DNA from: Pseudobdellovibrionaceae bacterium
GTDB lineage: Bacteria > Bdellovibrionota > FAC87 > UBA2466 > JACKAF01
Direction of reading: 5' to 3'
Length of the DNA stretch: 64,000 bases
Assembly: GCA_020635235.1 (NCBI GenBank)
Contig: JACKAF010000003.1
Coordinates: 124,001 to 188,000, forward strand
The notes under the pieces were generated by a model that was not told where the DNA came from, did no database searches, and was given only the letters and a program-made list of their open reading frames with translations. Shown here in pieces: positions 59,740 through 64,000 of the stretch. A program made the translations under genes and the position numbers. Each line of letters begins with the position of its first letter. The first letter of the stretch is position 1.

Positions 59740-60930
59740 ATGGGACTTTCAGAAAATCCACGAAGCTGGTGTGCTAACCGGTTTTTCAACTGGGTGCATG
59801 GGAATCATCTTGTCTATAACACGTGTTGGGAGGATCCGAGGCTCGACCGAATCGCCCTGGATATTACACCCAACGACTCCCTGATGGTGATTACCTCCGC
59901 GGGGTGCAATGCACTGGATTATCTCTTGGATTCGCCGGCGGAAGTGCACGCTGTGGATCTTAACTATCGACAGAATGCACTCTTGGAGTTGAAGATCGCA
60001 GGTATACGAAGCCTGGAGTTCGAAACCTTTTTTCAGATTTTTGGCGAGGGCAGTAGCCACAGCTTTCACGATGTGTACCGAAAGCGATTGCGCCCCGAGC
60101 TTACCGATATCTCCCGCGAGTATTGGGATGAAAATCAGCACTTTTTTGGTGGGAATAGTTTTTATTTCAGAGGGACAGCGGGATTGTTTGCCCGTATCGT
60201 CCACGCCTACATCGATTTTATTAAGCTCCGCGCGCCGATGCTTCACTTTTTTAGTTCGCGTAATTTGGAAGATCAGCGCTCTATTTATGAGCACGAGCTT
60301 TCTCCGCACCTGTGGCGTCCATTTATCGAGTGGATGATGAAGCGCAGCTCTATCCTGGCGCTTCTTGGAGTGCCGCTTGCACAGCGACAGACAATCGAGC
60401 GCACTTATCCCGGCGGGATTTTTGAGTACGTGCGCGACTGTTTGGACAGTGTCTTCATGAAGCTGCCGGTGCATGACAACTATTTCTGGGCCTTATACTT
60501 TGATGGCAAATATACAAAGGATCGCTGCCCTGAGTACCTGAAGGCCGATAATTTTGGCCGCCTCAAGACACTAGTGGATCGGATCCAAATTCATACGACG
60601 TCTGTGACTGAGTTTTTGAACCAGCATCAGGGGGAGATTCAGCATTTTGTCCTCCTAGACCACATGGACTGGATGAATGTGGCTCAACCTCAGGCTTTGA
60701 AAGCGGAGTGGCAGGCGATCGCGGGAAAAGCTTCCAAGAATGCGAAGGCGATTTGGCGCAGTGGCGGCTTGGAAGTGGATTTTGTGGATCCCATCGAAGT
60801 GCAGCGTGAGGGTCAAAATACCCAGTTGAAAGAAGTTCTGCGCTACAACACGGCTCTCTCCAAGCAGCTTCACCAGCGCGACAGAGTGCACACCTACGGC
60901 AGTTTCTATATTGCGGAATTTGCCGCGTGA
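59740..60930 (+). CDS. btaA: BtaA-like 3-amino-3-carboxypropyl transferase (DUF3419)
   Basis: A 396-residue enzyme of the DUF3419 group that adds the aminocarboxypropyl group of S-adenosylmethionine to diacylglycerol, the first step of betaine lipid synthesis. The family features are the N-terminal LVYNTCWEDPRLDRIAL, a SAM-fold segment VITSAGCNALDYLL ... VHAVDLNYRQNALLELK, and LLDHMDWMN. It overlaps the methyltransferase gene by four bases, as in btaA-btaB operons. Confidence 0.86.
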   Translation: MGLSENPRSWCANRFFNWVHGNHLVYNTCWEDPRLDRIALDITPNDSLMVITSAGCNALDYLLDSPAEVHAVDLNYRQNALLELKIAGIRSLEFETFFQIFGEGSSHSFHDVYRKRLRPELTDISREYWDENQHFFGGNSFYFRGTAGLFARIVHAYIDFIKLRAPMLHFFSSRNLEDQRSIYEHELSPHLWRPFIEWMMKRSSILALLGVPLAQRQTIERTYPGGIFEYVRDCLDSVFMKLPVHDNYFWALYFDGKYTKDRCPEYLKADNFGRLKTLVDRIQIHTTSVTEFLNQHQGEIQHFVLLDHMDWMNVAQPQALKAEWQAIAGKASKNAKAIWRSGGLEVDFVDPIEVQREGQNTQLKEVLRYNTALSKQLHQRDRVHTYGSFYIAEFAA

Positions 60931-61652
60931 AGACTATCGCTGCCGATCTCCGCGTGCTTACGCACCTTTTGAAGGGCGCTCGTGGCGGGAAGTCCTCCGC
61001 CGAGGCGCTCGACAATTTTTATGCTCCTCAAGCCGAGTTCTACGATAATTTCAGAGAGCGCCTTCTCCAAGGCCGCGAAGAGTTGGTACGTCGCGTACCC
61101 ATGCCAGCTGGCGGAGTATGGTTGGACTTGGGCGCCGGAACCGGGTTTAACTTGAGCTTCCGGGAAGGCGAGGCGCGCGCTTGCCGGCGGATTATTTTAT
61201 TGGATCTGTGCCGGTCACTCCTTGAAGTAGCTGACAAGAGGGTCAGGGAAGGCGACTGGACCAACGTCGAGACCGTCTGCGACAGTGTGTTGCAATACGC
61301 TCCCGATGAATCCGTAGATCTGATTACCTTGAGCTATTCTCTAACAATGATGCCAAACTGGCGCGAAGTTTTGGAAAGAGCGCACTCCTGGCTTAAGCCG
61401 GGTGGAAGTATTGGTCTCGTGGACTTTTACGTTTCGCCTTTGTTAGTGCAGCGAGGGTATGTGCAGCACCCTTGGGTCACGCGTACCTTTTGGAAGAAGT
61501 GGTTTTCCTGGGATGGTGTGCATCTCAATGAAAGGCACCTTCCCTATTTGGAGTGGCGGTTTGAGCGAAACTACCTCATGGAAGCCCGCGCCAAAGTCCC
61601 CTATCTCCCGTTCGGGAAAGTGCCCTATTACATCTTTGTGGGGCAGCGTTAG
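60927..61652 (+). CDS. btaB: BtaB-like S-adenosylmethionine methyltransferase
   Basis: A 241-residue class I methyltransferase. The SAM motif WLDLGAGTGFNLS, the acidic loop LLDLCRSLLEVAD and ITLSYSLTMMPNW are clear. Coupled to btaA, it would methylate the amine to give the trimethylated betaine lipid (DGTS). The GTG start at 60927 lies in the btaA stop. The reaction is inferred from context. Confidence 0.82.
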   Translation: MKTIAADLRVLTHLLKGARGGKSSAEALDNFYAPQAEFYDNFRERLLQGREELVRRVPMPAGGVWLDLGAGTGFNLSFREGEARACRRIILLDLCRSLLEVADKRVREGDWTNVETVCDSVLQYAPDESVDLITLSYSLTMMPNWREVLERAHSWLKPGGSIGLVDFYVSPLLVQRGYVQHPWVTRTFWKKWFSWDGVHLNERHLPYLEWRFERNYLMEARAKVPYLPFGKVPYYIFVGQR

Positions 61653-61826
61653 ATCCTTCGGAGTGAAAAGCTTGATTCAGTTCCGTTCAATAGCGGGTTC
61701 AAGTCTCAGACTTGAGCTGTATCGCATCTAAGAATGCCTAGCAATTAGTGCGGTTTGAACTGGCATCCATGTTGCAATTCTCCTTTTCAAGTTTTCACCG
61801 CTGGGGTGGAACGGAAGGAGGTAGCA

Positions 61827-62510
61827 ATGAAACAAATGGCTTTTCTCGCATTGGGGCTGACACTATTAATCGGTTGTTCGCAGAACCCACCCGCTGCAAG
61901 TGATTCGGCAACCGTACCGGATGTCTCACTCGCCGAACAGCTCAGCAAGCAAATCAAGAATTTTCCTGGGCGGTACGCTGCGGCGGTGGTGATTTCTACT
62001 CACAGAATGGAAGGCCTTCAGCACAAAGAAAAAATGTGGGATTTCTATGTCTGCCTCGAACGAACCCTGTATCCACAGGATGAGGGCTTCAACATGGACA
62101 TGGAGGAGATGGGACCTCTGTTTGGAAAGCAAACTCTCGCCGCAAACGGGTCCGCAGACCTTCTATACAGCATCCACGTCCCCTACCAATATGAAACTAC
62201 CTTCGAACATTTCGGCACGGTAGCGATCGGGCGACCCATTATTAAGTCACAAGGCGAATCCTTTTGGACCATTGGAGACATGGAGTTGATACCGAAGCTT
62301 CACCCGCTCAATCTCAACTATAACGCTTGGTGGGACACTCATCGTGGGGAGGAATTTCTTGGAGAAGATGGGGAAACCTACCGTGTGGAGGCCGATGTGA
62401 TAGGCGCAAAGATCCAGCTTGGAGAAGCTCCCCAACTGCTGGACTTGTGTGAAGCGAACGGAAAGCGCTTTACCGTCCGTCCGGATGGGACAGTGGAAAC
62501 CCACCCTTGA
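61827..62510 (+). CDS. Lipoprotein of unknown function
   Basis: A 227-residue lipoprotein: signal MKQMAFLALGLTLLIGC with lipobox LIGC, then an acidic domain with two further cysteines (YVCLE, DLCEA) and no recognised motif. The ATG at 61827 follows GGAGG. A 174-base gap separates it from btaB and contains no convincing gene. Confidence 0.7.
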   Translation: MKQMAFLALGLTLLIGCSQNPPAASDSATVPDVSLAEQLSKQIKNFPGRYAAAVVISTHRMEGLQHKEKMWDFYVCLERTLYPQDEGFNMDMEEMGPLFGKQTLAANGSADLLYSIHVPYQYETTFEHFGTVAIGRPIIKSQGESFWTIGDMELIPKLHPLNLNYNAWWDTHRGEEFLGEDGETYRVEADVIGAKIQLGEAPQLLDLCEANGKRFTVRPDGTVETHP

Positions 62511-62518
62511 TTGTCCTG

Positions 62519-62549
62519 GAAGGGGCTCTCCGAGTAGGAGGGCCCCTTA
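62519..62549 (+). terminator. Possible terminator hairpin
   Basis: AAGGGGC..GGCCCCTT with inner arms CTCC / GGAG forms a strong stem just after the lipoprotein stop, but no run of T follows. It lies between two convergent genes and may serve both strands. Confidence 0.4.
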
Positions 62550-62562
62550 TACCTAATCCGCG

Positions 62563-63771
62563 CTACTTATTACTATCAAAAACGAAAAGATAACCCTCAT
62601 TCGGTAAAACACTTTTTCCGTCTGTTGCGGTTACCGCGAGCTGAGAGTAGCCAATGTGGGACTGCTCCGGGAAGCCGACAATGCACCCTTGATCATCGAG
62701 AGAAGCCCACTGAGGCAGCCCCGCGACGGTGAATTTTACGTTGGCGGGTTTGTTGAGCTCAATCTGGTTGATCAAGCAGTACTTCACCGGATACCCCCAT
62801 GTAAGTTCAATCATAAAGGGATTTGTCTTCCACGCGAAGCGCTTCTCTCGGCCTGCCTCAGCTTGGATGCGGACCGTCTCTCCGTAGACAATGGCTCCAC
62901 CCGTGTTTGGGTCGCACGTCACGGTCGATTCAAAATTAAACCCTGCCGGGTTCCCGTTGACGTTTCCGCCGACATAGAGCCCGCCAAGGATTTCTCCGCC
63001 CAGGAGCGAGACGTCGGCACGCGGGGCGACGATCGTCCCTGGTATCACCATTCTTTCAATGGTCACCGCACGGGCCTCTTCAAAATAAAAAAGGATGTTT
63101 TTTGGAGTGACTCCCGAGGTGAGGGTGATAGTTCGGGCGATCCATTCTGGATTGCTTCCGCGTACCTTTACCACCAGCGAGGAATTTGCCGGTCCGGCGA
63201 TATCGAGGCTTTTGGCCTTCTTCCAGTCGGCCTCTTCGATGGCGACGGCCTGATCCCCGGGTTTCAGACTGACGACGAGACTGTTCTGGCCGGAAAGGGT
63301 GACGGTTGTGGCGTTTAGGGCTTCCAGGGAGCTGTCCAGATCTTCGAGCGCGCGCGCGAGTGTGCGCACGTCCATGGTGGGCGCGATCCCACTACTGCAA
63401 GTCTTGTAGACGCCCTGGCTGGAACAGTACGCGGTTCCTTTCGCCGTTACATTGCCGGCACTGTAGTTTGTGAGAAATACATTGGCTTCGCTTTGCAGCT
63501 GGCCGGAGAAGGCCCCGTTCCGCATCAGAAAATCTCCCCCGAAAAGAAGTGTCAGCGCCTTTTCTTCAGCGTTTTCCGCGATGCCCATGCGCGTGAAACT
63601 TCCCTTGCCCACCGCGGCTGCGCCTGAGTCAAATCTGGCACACGCGTATTCGAGATCACCACCAGCAAAGACCCCAAATTGTTTCAGGGATTGCGGGATG
63701 TTTATTGGCGCCGCTTGCGCGGTACTCGCCACCAAAATAACCGACGTTAGTATTGAAGTGAGTGTTTTCAT
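62563..63771 (-). CDS. Secreted choice-of-anchor-A domain protein
   Basis: A 402-residue secreted protein. The ATG at 63771 gives signal peptide MKTLTSILTSVILVASTAQA. Residues about 25-290 form a choice-of-anchor-A-like beta domain (FGVFAGGDLEYACARFD, with GIVAPRADVSLLGGEILGGLYV-type strands), found in surface proteins. The end carries an Ig-like or putative putative-Ig domain (FTVAGLPQWASLDDQGCI). A role at the cell surface, for example adhesion, is inferred. Confidence 0.78.
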   Translation of the reverse strand: MKTLTSILTSVILVASTAQAAPINIPQSLKQFGVFAGGDLEYACARFDSGAAAVGKGSFTRMGIAENAEEKALTLLFGGDFLMRNGAFSGQLQSEANVFLTNYSAGNVTAKGTAYCSSQGVYKTCSSGIAPTMDVRTLARALEDLDSSLEALNATTVTLSGQNSLVVSLKPGDQAVAIEEADWKKAKSLDIAGPANSSLVVKVRGSNPEWIARTITLTSGVTPKNILFYFEEARAVTIERMVIPGTIVAPRADVSLLGGEILGGLYVGGNVNGNPAGFNFESTVTCDPNTGGAIVYGETVRIQAEAGREKRFAWKTNPFMIELTWGYPVKYCLINQIELNKPANVKFTVAGLPQWASLDDQGCIVGFPEQSHIGYSQLAVTATDGKSVLPNEGYLFVFDSNK

Positions 63772-63840
63772 AGAGCCCCCATGTATTGATGGAGGAAATC
63801 TAGCAAACTTCATGTAACACAAGCGTAAATATGACCGACA

Positions 63841-63860
63841 CGTGGCGTCAGCGTGCCACG
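63841..63860. repeat. Inverted repeat between two minus-strand genes
   Basis: CGTGGC-GTCAGCGT-GCCACG, perfect six-base arms. It lies between the end of the partial gene at 63898 and the start of the surface protein at 63771. No T-run, so it could be an operator or a weak terminator. Confidence 0.4.
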
Positions 63861-63897
63861 GGTGTAAACCTATGACGTCTGGTAGGTTGTTTGGACT

Positions 63898-64000
63898 CTA
63901 GTGTAGTTTCTCGATCTCAGTGTTATCTGGATCCAGCAGTTCGTTTATGCGATTGCCGTCGTTTTGTCCGCATTGGTTCGGTTGAAGGATCGTCAGCTTT
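63898..64000 (-). CDS. C-terminal end of an unknown gene (cut off by window edge)
   Basis: The minus strand is open from the window end to a TAG at 63898-63900, giving about 33 residues with LQPNQCGQNDGNRINELL and an acidic end. Too short to identify. It points the same way as the surface protein at 62563. Confidence 0.4.
   Translation of the reverse strand, partial: KLTILQPNQCGQNDGNRINELLDPDNTEIEKLH

Noticed and set aside
59749..60474. 241-codon minus-strand open frame inside btaA
   Set aside because: Antisense to a clear DUF3419 protein.
1..64000. CRISPR arrays, insertion sequences or prophage
   Set aside because: No regularly spaced repeats, transposase or phage structural genes were seen on either strand.

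Overview
The window looks like chromosome of a Gram-negative bacterium of the Bdellovibrionota (Bdellovibrio-like, formerly grouped with the deltaproteobacteria). The evidence is a complete Tad/Flp pilus operon ending in a YD-repeat secreted protein followed by a 101-residue helical protein, which is the arrangement of the Bdellovibrio host-interaction (hit) locus. There are also many lipoproteins and exported proteins of unknown function, two diguanylate cyclases, a SpoIIE-type phosphatase module and a sigma-54 activator. No phage, insertion sequence or CRISPR array was found, and genes are dense, with many start/stop overlaps. The predatory lineage is an inference from gene content, not proven.

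Layout. 1-1800: a cut-off sigma-54-dependent response regulator, divergent from a very good sigma-54 promoter that drives two small secreted proteins. 1.8-10 kb: a GDSL-type hydrolase, envelope proteins, an outer-membrane barrel coupled to an 804-residue lipoprotein, TrmH and three small lipoproteins. 10.1-11.9 kb: tRNA-Lys(TTT) and tRNA-Arg(TCG), each followed by a tandem duplication of its own last 19 bases plus the trailer, with a hairpin whose arms differ in step between the two loci. 12-18.5 kb: PlsY, then a seven-gene overlapping signalling operon: membrane SpoIIE phosphatase, two GHKL ATPases, three STAS proteins each carrying a four-cysteine zinc-ribbon tail, and a PAS-GGDEF diguanylate cyclase.

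18.5-32.8 kb: a zinc-ribbon protein and Prc protease, then the Tad operon with five prepilin-like proteins, prepilin peptidase, two CpaB, the secretin, a fused CpaE-TadA ATPase, TadB and the hit-like pair. 32.9-46 kb is mostly core metabolism and translation: purK-purE, pntAA-pntAB-pntB, and prs-rplY-pth-ychF. Inside it sit an exported protein with a divergent ABC1/UbiB-like kinase domain and a divergent GTPase with an export-type N-terminus. 46-64 kb: glycosyltransferases, an ArsS-like radical SAM protein, a hydrolase, a thioredoxin-fold protein, a sugar dehydrogenase, glutaryl-CoA dehydrogenase-like protein, a second diguanylate cyclase, envelope proteins, a btaA-btaB betaine-lipid pair, and a choice-of-anchor-A surface protein.

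The strongest candidates for undescribed biology are the STAS/zinc-ribbon partner-switching operon (12646-18462), the tRNA 3'-end tandem repeats with their matching hairpin (10213-11809), and the exported kinase-like and GTPase proteins (34523-39826). All family names are from motif reading by eye; no database search was run.
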